Source of the DNA: Pseudofrankia inefficax
GTDB taxonomy: Bacteria > Actinomycetota > Actinomycetes > Frankiales > Frankiaceae
NCBI RefSeq assembly: GCF_000166135.1
Contig: NC_014666.1
Location: 3,596,001 to 3,660,000, forward strand
Direction: 5' to 3'
Length of the DNA: 64,000 nucleotides
Shown: piece by piece, positions 40,481 through 48,013 of the stretch
Layout of the letters: each line of letters opens with the position of its first letter
Numbering within the stretch: the first letter of the stretch is position 1
Made by a program: the position numbers and the translations under genes
The notes under the pieces: generated by a model
Told to the model about the DNA's origin: nothing
The model's input: only the letters and a program-made list of their open reading frames with translations
The model's database searches: none

Positions 40481-41080
40481 ATGCAGGTGGACGAGTTCTG
40501 GTCGATCATCGAGGATTCGGCCGGCGCGGTCGATCTCGGTAAGGAAGACCGAGCCGACGGGCTGGTGGCTGACGCGGTCGAGGCGCGGCTTGCCGGGCTG
40601 ACGTTGGACGACATCCTTCAGTTCGACACGCACTTCCGGCTCGCGCACATCCGCGCCCATACGTGGAGCCTCTGGGCGGCTGCCGACCTCATGCTGCGGT
40701 TCTGCTCGGACGACAGCTTCATCGACTTCCGCGCGGGTGTTATCGCACTCGGTCGCGAGACCTATGAGCAGGTCGTCACGGCGCCGGACACGCTCGCCGA
40801 GCATCCACTGGTGATCCGGATCGCCAGCGGGGAGGCGGACAGGTACGCCTTGCAGATGGAGCAGCTCAACTATGCGGCGGGGAAGGCTTACGACCGGCTC
40901 GCGGGCAAGGAACACGCCTACTGGGACAGAACAGCCGACGAGCCGCGCGGACCGTTCGCCGCCGCGTACGCGCCGGGTGAGAAATTCCAGTTCCAAGACC
41001 CAGCACAGCAGCAGGCTCGCCTTCCGAGACTCTGGAGGTTGTTCCGCGGCTCCGATGGCGCGCCGGCCGCCCTCAGATAG
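40481..41080 (+). CDS. DUF4240 domain protein
   Basis: A 199-residue protein. Residues 1-130 fit DUF4240: MQVDEFWSIIEDS at the start, LDDILQFDTHF, HTWSLWAAADLMLRFCSDDSFIDFRAGVIALGRETYEQVV and a closing DTLAEHP. This domain is common in actinomycete accessory DNA, sometimes beside immunity or toxin genes, but its role is not known. The tail after residue 150 is variable and charged. No strong ribosome binding site is visible before ATG 40481. The 163-bp inverted repeat begins about 50 bp downstream. Confidence 0.78.
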   Translation: MQVDEFWSIIEDSAGAVDLGKEDRADGLVADAVEARLAGLTLDDILQFDTHFRLAHIRAHTWSLWAAADLMLRFCSDDSFIDFRAGVIALGRETYEQVVTAPDTLAEHPLVIRIASGEADRYALQMEQLNYAAGKAYDRLAGKEHAYWDRTADEPRGPFAAAYAPGEKFQFQDPAQQQARLPRLWRLFRGSDGAPAALR

Positions 41081-41131
41081 CGAGACGACCTCTCGCCGGC
41101 CAAGGCGCGCAGCGATCATCGTTTTCAGGTG

Positions 41132-41294
41132 CGACGGGGCGACGCTCCGACAGGCGCGGGCGGGGTGGCAGGCCGACACGCCCGGGGTGCCGAGCGAAGC
41201 GAGGCGGGGCCCCGGGGCGTGTCGGCCTGCCGGGGCCCCGGCCGTGCGTGGCGCGTGCGGCGGCACGGCGCGGCGGCCGAAGGCCGCCCTTGAA
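41132..41294. repeat. 163-bp inverted repeat, left copy
   Basis: Reverse-complement partner of 45012-45174, with seven differences over 163 bp by hand alignment. Within it, GGCAGGCCGACACGCCC and its near-perfect complement around 41208-41231 form a stem of about 21 bp. It brackets the NB-ARC gene and two small genes. It holds no convincing gene although random frames run through it. Confidence 0.85.
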
Positions 41295-41374
41295 CCCGTA
41301 CAGATTTTTGGCGACGATCTTTGGTGTCGGCGTTTGGTGTCGGCTTCGGGTGGGCTCGGGATGCCGGGGGGCGT

Positions 41375-43654
41375 GTGAGCGTGGGGTTGTCGGTGGTGGA
41401 GGTCGCGGAGTTCGCTGAGGTGTTCGCGGATGTGGTGGCGGCGCGGGTGGTGTTGGAGTCGGCGGGGTTGGTGCGGTCGCGGCATCCGGGGTGGACGACG
41501 GCGGTGGAGTTCTGGTCGGAGGCCGGCCGGCTTTTGGCTGCCGGCGTGGTGGTGGATGGTCGGGCGCGGTTGATGGGGGTGGCGGCGGGTCTTTTCCCGG
41601 GGAATGAGGTGTTCGCCGCGGGTGTGGCCGGCGGACTTGGTGATGGTGGGCGGGGTTTGTCGGTGTGGGGCGTGCCGGAGCGGCTGGTGCGGTTCGTGGG
41701 TCGTGAGGATTTGTTGGAGGAGGTGCATGCGGCTGCTGGGGCGGCGGCTCGGGTGTCGCTGGTTGCGTTGGATGGGCTGGGGGGTGTGGGGAAGACGGCG
41801 TTGGCGCTGGAGTATGCGCATCGTCATCGGGCGGAGTTTGACGTGGTGTGGTGGGTGGTGGCGGAGCGGGCAGAGTTGGTGGAGGCGCGGCTGGCGGAGT
41901 TGGCGGGGCCGTTGGGGTTGCCGGCCGAATCGGATGCGGATGCGGTGTGGGCGGCGTTGCGGGGGGTGGCTTCTTGGCTGGTCGTGTTCGACAACGTCGA
42001 GGAGGTAGCGGCGGTGGCGCGGTTTCGGCCGTCAGGGGGTGGTCGAGTGCTGGTGACGTCGCGGAATCGTGCGGTGCGGGGATTGGGGTCGGCGTGGATC
42101 GAGGTGCCGACGTTGGAACGGTCGGCGTCGTTGGAGCTGCTGGAATCAGGGCCGGCTGGGGCGGATCACGTGGGTGCGGACCGGGTGGCGGCCTTGTTGG
42201 GGGATTTGCCGTTGGCGGTGGATCAGGCGGCGGGTTACTTGGCGAGGACGGGGATATCGGCGCAGCGGTATGCGCGCCTGGTGGAGGCCCAGCCGGGGGT
42301 GATGTTGGGTCGGGGTCAGGTGGTGGATCGGCCGGACACGGTGGCGTCGGTGTGGCAGGTGTCGGTCACGTGGTTGCGGGCGGAGAATCCGGCGGCGGTG
42401 GGGCTGTTGGAGCTGTGTGCGTGGTGTGGGCCGGAGCCGATCCCAGTGGATCTGTTCACGGGGGACCACGTCGACTGGCCGGAGACTGCCGGCGATCGGG
42501 GTGGTCTGGCGGCGTTGCGGGTGGCGGCGGGTGATTCGGTGGCGTGGGAGGAGGCTGTGGGGGCGCTGGTGGGGTATAGCTTGGCGCGCCGTGATGGGGA
42601 TGCGCTGGTGGTGCATCGCCTGGTGGCGGCGGTGACCCGGGAGGACGCGCCGGACGGGCGGTCTGACGAAGCGTTGCGGGTGCTGGCAGGTTTGCTGTGT
42701 GAGGTGCTGCCTGGTGACGTTTGGGGGAATCCCGGGGGTTGGCCGGCGTGGCGGGTACTGCTTCCGCACGCGCTGGCCGTGGCCGAGAGTGCACGTGGTG
42801 GAGAGGGCCAGTTGTTCGCGGATGGTTGCTGGCTGGCGGACCGGACAGCGACCTACTGGCAAGGTCATGGCCAACTCCCGGCCGCGATCGGCCTGTTCGA
42901 GCAGACCCTCACCGACCGGGAGCGGGTGTTGGGCGCGGAGCACCCGGACACGCTGATCTCGCGGAACAACCTGGCCTACGCCTACCGGGCGGTGGGGCGG
43001 GTGGAGCAGGCGATCGGTCTGTTCGAGCAGACCCTCACCGACCGGGAGCGGGTGTTGGGCGCGGAGCACCCGGACACGCTGATCTCGCGGAACGACCTGG
43101 CTGGCGCCTACGAGACAGCGGGGCGGGTGGAGCAGGCGATCGGCCTGTACGAGCAGACCCTCACCGACCGGGAGCGGGTGTTGGGCGCGGAGCACCCGGA
43201 CACGCTGATCTCGCGGAACAACCTGGCCGGCGCCTACGAGACAGCGGGGCGGGTGGAGCAGGCGATCGGCCTGTACGAGCAGACCCTCACCGACCGGGAG
43301 CGGGTGTTGGGCGCGGAGCACCCGGACACGCTGATCTCGCGGAACAACCTGGCCGGCGCCTACGAGACAGCGGGGCGGGTGGAGCAGGCGATCGGCCTGT
43401 ACGAGCAGACCCTCACCGACCGGGAGCGGGTGTTGGGCGCGGAGCACCCGGACACGCTGATCTCGCGGAACAACCTGGCCGGCGCCTACGAGACAGCGGG
43501 GCGGGTGGAGCAGGCGATCGGCCTGTACGAGCAGACCATGGCTGTTGCGCAACGGGTGTTGGACCAAGAGCATCCATGGTTGGCGACGTTTCGCGCGAAT
43601 CTAAAGCGGGCTCGGGAGGCTACCGCCACATGCGACAGTTCGGCGCCTAGCTGA
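41375..43654 (+). CDS. EAD-NB-ARC-TPR protein (bacterial NLR-like STAND ATPase)
   Basis: A 759-residue STAND protein. Residues 10-82 form an effector-associated domain (FAEVFADVVAARVVL..., FWSEAGRLLAAGVVVDG, FPGNEVF). The NB-ARC ATPase starts at WGVPERLVRFVGRE near 98, with P-loop LGGVGKT at 135-141, Walker B WLVVFDNVEE at 201-210, VLVTSRNRA and GDLPLAVDQAAGYL. Residues from about 505 are TPRs of 42 residues (LxEQTLTDRERVLGAEHPDTL...), five full units nearly identical at DNA level. Such proteins sense phage or stress and activate an effector recruited through the EAD. It has more TTG/GTG/GCG codons than its neighbours, a sign of transfer. GTG 41375 chosen near GGGGG; an earlier codon at 41321 is possible. 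Confidence 0.88.
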   Translation: MSVGLSVVEVAEFAEVFADVVAARVVLESAGLVRSRHPGWTTAVEFWSEAGRLLAAGVVVDGRARLMGVAAGLFPGNEVFAAGVAGGLGDGGRGLSVWGVPERLVRFVGREDLLEEVHAAAGAAARVSLVALDGLGGVGKTALALEYAHRHRAEFDVVWWVVAERAELVEARLAELAGPLGLPAESDADAVWAALRGVASWLVVFDNVEEVAAVARFRPSGGGRVLVTSRNRAVRGLGSAWIEVPTLERSASLELLESGPAGADHVGADRVAALLGDLPLAVDQAAGYLARTGISAQRYARLVEAQPGVMLGRGQVVDRPDTVASVWQVSVTWLRAENPAAVGLLELCAWCGPEPIPVDLFTGDHVDWPETAGDRGGLAALRVAAGDSVAWEEAVGALVGYSLARRDGDALVVHRLVAAVTREDAPDGRSDEALRVLAGLLCEVLPGDVWGNPGGWPAWRVLLPHALAVAESARGGEGQLFADGCWLADRTATYWQGHGQLPAAIGLFEQTLTDRERVLGAEHPDTLISRNNLAYAYRAVGRVEQAIGLFEQTLTDRERVLGAEHPDTLISRNDLAGAYETAGRVEQAIGLYEQTLTDRERVLGAEHPDTLISRNNLAGAYETAGRVEQAIGLYEQTLTDRERVLGAEHPDTLISRNNLAGAYETAGRVEQAIGLYEQTLTDRERVLGAEHPDTLISRNNLAGAYETAGRVEQAIGLYEQTMAVAQRVLDQEHPWLATFRANLKRAREATATCDSSAPS
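42901..43530 (+). repeat. Five tandem 126-bp units encoding identical TPRs
   Basis: The unit starting GCAGACCCTCACCGACCGGG recurs at 42901, 43027, 43153, 43279 and 43405; a diverged sixth begins at 43531. Units 3-5 appear identical by eye. Homogeneous repeats point to recent duplication or gene conversion and could change in number between strains. Confidence 0.92.
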
Positions 43655-43925
43655 GTCGATCAGGTGGTATTGAGCGCGCGCTGACCTTGTCGTGCGCGAG
43701 AAGGGGCGAGTTCTCGCGCACTAGAGAACGGACATCACGGACACGCCTGTGACCGGCCTCGGTAGATGGCAGGGTCGCCGGCGTGCCCTGGCCTGGGCGT
43801 CCTGTCCTCGTCTAGGCCCTCGATGACAGCGGAACGAAGAGTCCCGGCAGTCGACGGCGTACGGGTGGCTTAGCGGGACTGGCTATGCGGCCGCTTCGGG
43901 GACCGATCCTGTTGGAGCGTCCGTG
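43655..43925. other. Gap between NLR gene and the next convergent gene
   Basis: Apart from the terminator-like hairpin at 43692-43721, no gene or motif is recognised in these 271 bases. Confidence 0.4.
43692..43721. terminator. Hairpin downstream of the NB-ARC gene
   Basis: GTGCGCGAGAA and TTCTCGCGCAC form a perfect 11-bp stem with an 8-nt loop, 38 bp after the stop codon. Confidence 0.65.
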
Positions 43926-44342
43926 TCACCACTGGACCCCCATCCCCTGTACAAGCGCCGTTAGTAGCGCGATCGCCGCCCCGGCACCGACCCCAACCAG
44001 CAGGTAGCTGCGTAGCCAGGATGGCGATTGTTCGCCGCGCATTTCCACCGAGTAGCCAGGACTACGTGGCAGGTAGAGGACCGCGATCCTCACGCCGATC
44101 GGCAACGCCCGCCCGACGGTGATCTCATGTGTCCCGCCGTCGGCATCGGCGTAGACGCAGACAGTCTCAGTCCGCCAGAGGGCGGGCGCGCGCCGCACGA
44201 GAACCTCCCTGCGACTCTGCGCGACGGCGACCGCCCGTAGGCCGTGGCGCAGAAAACGCCCGTAGGAGCCGACGTCCGCAGCGCCGACCAGGCCGAAGCC
44301 GAGGACAGTCGCGCCGAACACGATCAGCGGTACCCAGCTCAC
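43926..44342 (-). CDS. DUF3592-like small membrane protein
   Basis: A 138-residue protein with one helix at residues 4-24 (VPLIVFGATVLGFGLVGAADV) and one at 112-132, flanking a beta-rich outer domain with YADADGGTHEITVGRALPIG and VLYLPRSPGYSVEM. This two-helix frame with a short dyad of strands is what DUF3592 proteins look like. GTG at 44342 has AAGGGG eight bases upstream. It lies inside the inverted-repeat bracket with the NB-ARC gene, on the opposite strand. Function unknown. Confidence 0.68.
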   Translation of the reverse strand: MSWVPLIVFGATVLGFGLVGAADVGSYGRFLRHGLRAVAVAQSRREVLVRRAPALWRTETVCVYADADGGTHEITVGRALPIGVRIAVLYLPRSPGYSVEMRGEQSPSWLRSYLLVGVGAGAAIALLTALVQGMGVQW

Positions 44343-44514
44343 CGCGCCACCCCTTACAGTCGGCGACGATCACCAGTCTTGATCTCGGGATGACATGTCA
44401 GTCGAGTACAAATCCGCCGAACCACCGTTGACGACACCCTCCCTCACCCGCACCCACGAAGATCGTCGCCGATGCGCGATCGACCGCGCGGTCTACGGCA
44501 ATGAGGACGTTGTT

Positions 44515-44955
44515 TTAGTCCGCTCGGACCGTCAAGGCGTCCTCGGACCGCACCAGCATCCACCGGTGATCGGTCGCCCGCCAAACGTTGCCGCGTCCAG
44601 GCGCGGTCGCCGCCCAACGGCAGGCCTCGGGCAGCCACCGATCCACGATCCGCGGCGCTAGGGCGGATCGAACACCGGCGGGCACGGCATTCCATCGCAT
44701 CAGGAGCCGGTCACGATCCAGGGCTGGGCCGCGAGTGCGCGACCTGCCGTCCCCGAGCCAGTACACGTCGAAGACCATGGAGAAGCGCTCGCCGGCTTCG
44801 GACCAGGGCGGCCCGGGCCCTCCAAGACTCAGGGATCCGATCTCTGCACCGGCGCTACGGAGAGCCTGCTCGACCCTGTCGCGGCCCACCGCGTGCGAGA
44901 AGCCGCCCGGCAAGCGATCCTTCGTGTACTCCGACCAGGGCAGCCCGGCTTCCAT
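44515..44955 (-). CDS. Hypothetical protein
   Basis: A 146-residue soluble protein of no recognised family, rich in tryptophan and arginine (LPWSEYTKDRLPGGFS, MVFDVYWLGDG, LMRWNAVPAGVR, WRATDHRWMLVRSEDALTV). The content is protein-like and not a byproduct of the opposite strand. The start ATG at 44955 lacks a clear ribosome binding site. It ends the gene set inside the inverted-repeat bracket; the right repeat begins 57 bp upstream of its start. Confidence 0.55.
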   Translation of the reverse strand: MEAGLPWSEYTKDRLPGGFSHAVGRDRVEQALRSAGAEIGSLSLGGPGPPWSEAGERFSMVFDVYWLGDGRSRTRGPALDRDRLLMRWNAVPAGVRSALAPRIVDRWLPEACRWAATAPGRGNVWRATDHRWMLVRSEDALTVRAD

Positions 44956-45011
44956 GTGCCCGAATACTAGCTATTGCCCGGTAGGCCGTCGCAGACTTTC
45001 TCTTCACTTTT

Positions 45012-45174
45012 TTCAAGGGCGGCCTTCGGCCGCCGCGCCGTGCCGCCGCACGCGCCACGCACGGCCGGGGCCCCGTCAGCCCGCCACGCCCCGGGGCCCC
45101 GCCTCGCTTCGCTCGGCACCCCGGACGTGTCGGGCTGCCACCCCGCCCGCGCGTGTCGGAGCGTCGGCCCGTCG
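45012..45174. repeat. 163-bp inverted repeat, right copy
   Basis: Reverse complement of 41132-41294 with seven differences. Some changes in the central hairpin are paired, e.g. CAGGCC/GGCCTG in the left copy becomes CAGCCC/GGGCTG here, so base pairing is kept. A GGCGGCCTTCGGCCGCC hairpin at its left end, after a run of T residues, looks terminator-like. Confidence 0.85.
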
Positions 45175-45203
45175 CTGAGGTCGTCGGTCTCCGTCAGCCC
45201 GCA

Positions 45204-45659
45204 TCAACCGCGACTGGCCCTCTCGGCGTCCGGTGCGTCCGACACGCCGCCCGCCCGCGAAGGCTCGATTGCCGCAGCCTTGCGTGCCTCGCGCCGTCGG
45301 ATCAGCTCCGGGCCGACCACGACGAAGGGAGATACGACGGCCATGCCTATGCCCCCCCAGACCCCGACCCCTATGAATGCCACGGGTATCAGGAGGGCGC
45401 TCACGGCGATCCGTAGGACCGTCAGCGTCCACTCACCAGCGCGCTCCCCGTACCGGTTCCGGAACAGCACCGCCATGACATAGCCAACCACGTTCACGAA
45501 AGCGAACACGACGATCAGCAGGGGAAGCACGACCCGATCGTCCCACACCGCAGCGCCCTGACGTCCCGCTGTCCCCATGAACGCGCGAACCAACGGAACG
45601 GCGAGGCCAGGCGCAGCCGACAGCCGGCGTCGCACGGCGGCTGTCTGTGGGTTGCCCAT
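45204..45659 (-). CDS. Small multi-pass membrane protein
   Basis: A 151-residue protein with helices at about 43-68 (VVLPLLIVVFAFVNVVGYVMAVLF) and 82-118 (a long hydrophobic stretch around LLIPVAFIGVGVWGG and VVSPFVVVG), with charged termini. No family recognised. ATG at 45659 opens a clean frame; the preceding bases show GGGGAATGG but no classic ribosome binding site. It lies just outside the right inverted repeat. Confidence 0.58.
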   Translation of the reverse strand: MGNPQTAAVRRRLSAAPGLAVPLVRAFMGTAGRQGAAVWDDRVVLPLLIVVFAFVNVVGYVMAVLFRNRYGERAGEWTLTVLRIAVSALLIPVAFIGVGVWGGIGMAVVSPFVVVGPELIRRREARKAAAIEPSRAGGVSDAPDAERASRG

Positions 45660-46104
45660 TCCCCGGCTGTGCCGATGATCTAACGGCCTGGCACCGGCAT
45701 CACGGGCGGGCTACGCCCGTCGGCTGCGCCGATCACCCTTCGGGCGACCCTTGACACCGCCACCATGCCGCTAAGTGCGGCACCCATGGGGGATGGGGGA
45801 GGAAAAATGGGAGGGCCGAAGACAGCCGCTCCAAGCCGTCTACCTGGGCAGCACCGGAAGGAGTCGGACGCTATTAGCGCGTGAAGAAAGAAACGCCAAG
45901 CGGTCACGAAACCCCACGTCGCACGGCACGGAGAGTACCGTCGGAGAATACAGGAAAGGTTCCACGTGAAACCAGGAAAGCACGCGGAGGCCATGTTCAC
46001 CCAGCCGGTAAATGTTCGCTTTTCGGCCGCTCGAATTTGTCGAATCGGCTGCATTCCACGGCCTGGCCAGGTTTTCTGAGAAGCGAAGTACAAATCAATA
46101 GGGC
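45660..46104. other. AT-richer non-coding stretch before cassette 2
   Basis: Composition drops in GC and codon bias vanishes, so open frames on both strands here (e.g. 45775-45969 plus, 45680-46093 minus) are not believed. The promoter of cassette 2 should lie at the right end. Confidence 0.4.
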
Positions 46105-46175
46105 GGCCCGGGAAGGTGCGCTAACACCAATCCCGGGCCTTGACCCAAACCTTGAGCGAACAAGGAGTGGACCCA
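46105..46175 (+). ncRNA. Structured leader of cassette 2 (candidate RNA switch)
   Basis: GGCCCGGGA (46105-46113) pairs perfectly with TCCCGGGCC (46131-46139), with an inner GGTG/CACC stem. Compared with the leader at 39056 the last two pairs are swapped (A-U and G-C become G-C and A-U), two compensatory changes. CCTTG at 46138-46142 and 46150-46154 can each pair with CAAGG at 46161-46165, which overlaps the ribosome binding site. The segment TTGACCCAAACCTTGA is identical in both copies. Confidence 0.6.
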
Positions 46176-46583
46176 ATGGCGAGTATGTCAGATGGGGTGC
46201 GGGCCGTGTGCTTCGCCCGTCGCGGAGTCGGAGCCGCTTCGCTGGCGGACCAGCGGGCGGCGTTCGAGACCGAGTGCGCCCAGCGCGGCTGGATCGCGGA
46301 CACCGGGATCTGCCAGCTCGGACGCGGCGGAGGCGACGGCCGCACGTGGGCAGCGGTCCGCCGACTGGTCCGGACCCGCCGGGCGGACGTCGTCGTGGTC
46401 GACAAGCTGGAGACGATCGGCAGCACGGAGCGGGAGATCGCCCAGGAGTTGGTGTTGCTGCGGCACGCCGGGGTCCGGCTGCTGATCGCCGAGTTCGGGT
46501 CGGACACCGCCGACGCCGCCTCGTTCGGCCCCCTGGTCGCCGAGTTCGGCGCGAGCGTCTCCCTGACGGCGGTAGCCGCATGA
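46176..46583 (+). CDS. Catalytically dead serine-recombinase-like protein (cassette 2, gene 1)
   Basis: A 135-residue paralogue of the protein at 39128. It aligns from DGVRAVCFARRGV through QRAAFETECAQRGW, RRADVVVVDKLETIGSTE and GVRLLIAEFGSDT. The serine position of resolvases is glycine here (F-A-R-R-G17), and both arginines of the DRLxR motif are absent (ETIGS). The two paralogues have therefore lost the same catalytic residues by different substitutions, which argues for a non-recombinase role. ATG at 46176 has AAGGAG eight bases upstream. Overlaps the partner frame by 4 bp (ATGA). Confidence 0.72.
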   Translation: MASMSDGVRAVCFARRGVGAASLADQRAAFETECAQRGWIADTGICQLGRGGGDGRTWAAVRRLVRTRRADVVVVDKLETIGSTEREIAQELVLLRHAGVRLLIAEFGSDTADAASFGPLVAEFGASVSLTAVAA

Positions 46584-47032
46584 GTAGTTGGCCGCTTGTC
46601 CGCGTCGTCGTCCTCCCGGACAACGGCTACGGCCTGGAGATCCTCATCGGAGCGACCCCCGCCGAGATCGCCACCGTCGCGGCAGGACTACCCCCGGCCG
46701 CGTTCGTCGGTCACACCTCGCTGGACGGCGGGACCACGCTACTGTTCCGCCGGTTCCCACGCGGCGTCCCCGACCCCTCCGCACCCGACACCACCTACCA
46801 GGCCGACCCGGACGCGCCGACCGTGGCCGACGGCTGGATACCCGACGTCACCGGCATGCCCGACCGAGGACTGACCCCCTACCAGGTCGCGGTAGGAACA
46901 CTCATGACCGCCACCAACGACCCAGCACTCGGCGCCCGCCTCTAAGGCCTCATCCAACGCGAAGACCCCAACGCCGTCATCGCACTCGCCAGCATCACCC
47001 GGCCACCAGGCTGCACCTGCCCACCCCCGTAG
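46580..47032 (+). pseudogene. Cassette partner gene with premature stop (cassette 2, gene 2)
   Basis: The frame from ATG 46580 ends at a TAA at 46943-46945 after 121 codons and aligns with the partner protein at 39523 (GATPAEI, AAGLPPAAF, FRRFPRGVP, GWIPDV, PDRGLTPYQVAV). Beyond the TAA the same frame continues for 28 codons with homology intact (GLIQREDPNAVIALAS, then GCTCPPP) and stops at TAG 47030, matching the AVLIRRVPPQGVVALAD...CGC end of copy 1. So a single nonsense change removes the conserved CxC tail. It may still make a shortened protein. Confidence 0.65.
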
Positions 47033-47116
47033 ACCAACCCTCACACCAGGTCACATGTTCTAAATGAAAGATGGGTACGGGAATTGGCCTCAAGAGCTGC
47101 CGCGAGGAGGCCGCGA

Positions 47117-47371
47117 TCAGCCGGTCCCGCGGTTTCCGCTGGTCCTGCGGGCGCGGCGGTGGGGCCGTAGCGCGGCGAGCCAGCCGGCGGTGGCGATCGC
47201 GCCACCGACCGGGTTCCCGGGGTTCGCGATCGCCCCGGCAGCGGCCGCGTCGAGTTGGTCCGAGCAGTCCGGGCACAGCCGCCGGCCGGTGACGGTCAGC
47301 GTGCTCGCGCCGGTCCTTCGCTGGTGGCAGCTCTCGCAGACGAAGGCCGGTTTCGCGTTGCCCATCGCCAT
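47117..47371 (-). CDS. Small zinc-ribbon-like protein
   Basis: An 84-residue protein. FVCESCHQRR and RLCPDCSDQL give two CxxC pairs 20 residues apart, a probable zinc ribbon; the C terminus is Arg-rich. ATG at 47371 has GAGGGG upstream; a second ATG at 47365 is possible. No family recognised; nucleic-acid or protein binding is a reasonable guess. Confidence 0.6.
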   Translation of the reverse strand: MAMGNAKPAFVCESCHQRRTGASTLTVTGRRLCPDCSDQLDAAAAGAIANPGNPVGGAIATAGWLAALRPHRRARRTSGNRGTG

Positions 47372-47476
47372 GACGTCACCCCTCGCGAGCCGGCCGTGCG
47401 GCGGGCCCGCGCCGGACGGCGCCTTCAGTGTGCGGCCATCCGCGCCGCGCGGGAGAGGATTTCGACAGCGGCCGAC

Positions 47477-47914
47477 TCAGCGCAGGGCGTCGACTACGAG
47501 AACGGCCAGCGCCATGGACGTGAAAAGGCTGTAGGCGAACAGCGCACCGCCGCGGTCGCCGGCGCGAAGCTGCCGAAACAGCACCCACCCGAACACGGCG
47601 GCCTCCAGAGCGGCGCCCGCGACGCCGACGGCGGGCAGCCAGATCCCGACGATGACCGCGGCGCCGCCGATCAGGTGGACCGTGCCGAGGGCCGGGAGGA
47701 CCCAGAGGTGACGGCCGTCCGCCAGACCCAGCCGGGTCAGCTCGTCCAGCCGTTTCAGCCCGACCTCGAACCGCCCGAGCTGGGCGCCGGCCGACGGGAG
47801 AACCTCCAGCAGCAACAGAACCGTCAGCGCGATGCTGAGAACGAAGATTTCTCCTCCTCCTCGGCAGCCGCCCTCGCCCGCCGCGAAACGCGACAACTGC
47901 CGCCTTACCGGCAT
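47477..47914 (-). CDS. DoxX-like membrane protein
   Basis: A protein of up to 145 residues with four hydrophobic segments: SIALTVLLLLEVLPSAGAQL, WVLPALGTVHLIGGAAVIVG, a third at VGVAGAALEAAVFGWVLF and a last at ALFAYSLFTSMALAVLVV. This four-helix pattern fits the DoxX/DoxD-like superfamily. The start is uncertain: ATG 47914 lacks a ribosome binding site, while a strong GGAGGAGGAG at about 47848 points to an internal start for which no standard codon is evident. Confidence 0.6.
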   Translation of the reverse strand: MPVRRQLSRFAAGEGGCRGGGEIFVLSIALTVLLLLEVLPSAGAQLGRFEVGLKRLDELTRLGLADGRHLWVLPALGTVHLIGGAAVIVGIWLPAVGVAGAALEAAVFGWVLFRQLRAGDRGGALFAYSLFTSMALAVLVVDALR

Positions 47915-48013
47915 CGTATGGCCGCGCGCGTCCGACGGGATGACGTACGGAAGCCGACCGCGCGTCCGGCGGAATGGTGGCGGCCCGCCGCGAGAGTTCC
48001 CGGCGGGGCCGTT

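Noticed and set aside
40406-41827. A 473-codon minus-strand frame covering the DUF4240 gene, the inverted repeat and the NLR 5' end
   Set aside because: It crosses unrelated elements and has no domain; the plus-strand genes explain the sequence.
42901-43530. Possible CRISPR array from regular repeats
   Set aside because: The 126-bp units have no variable spacers and encode TPRs in frame.
42146-43573. A 475-codon minus-strand frame with repeated VLRAQHPLPVGEG units
   Set aside because: It is the reverse strand of the 126-bp TPR repeats; repetition in it only mirrors the real gene.
41132-45174. Insertion sequence or transposon bounded by the 163-bp repeats
   Set aside because: No transposase or recombinase with catalytic residues is encoded between them, and I saw no target-site duplication.
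45680-46093. A 137-codon minus-strand frame before cassette 2
   Set aside because: Composition is non-coding, no ribosome binding site, and its end overlaps low-complexity sequence commonly mis-annotated in actinomycetes.
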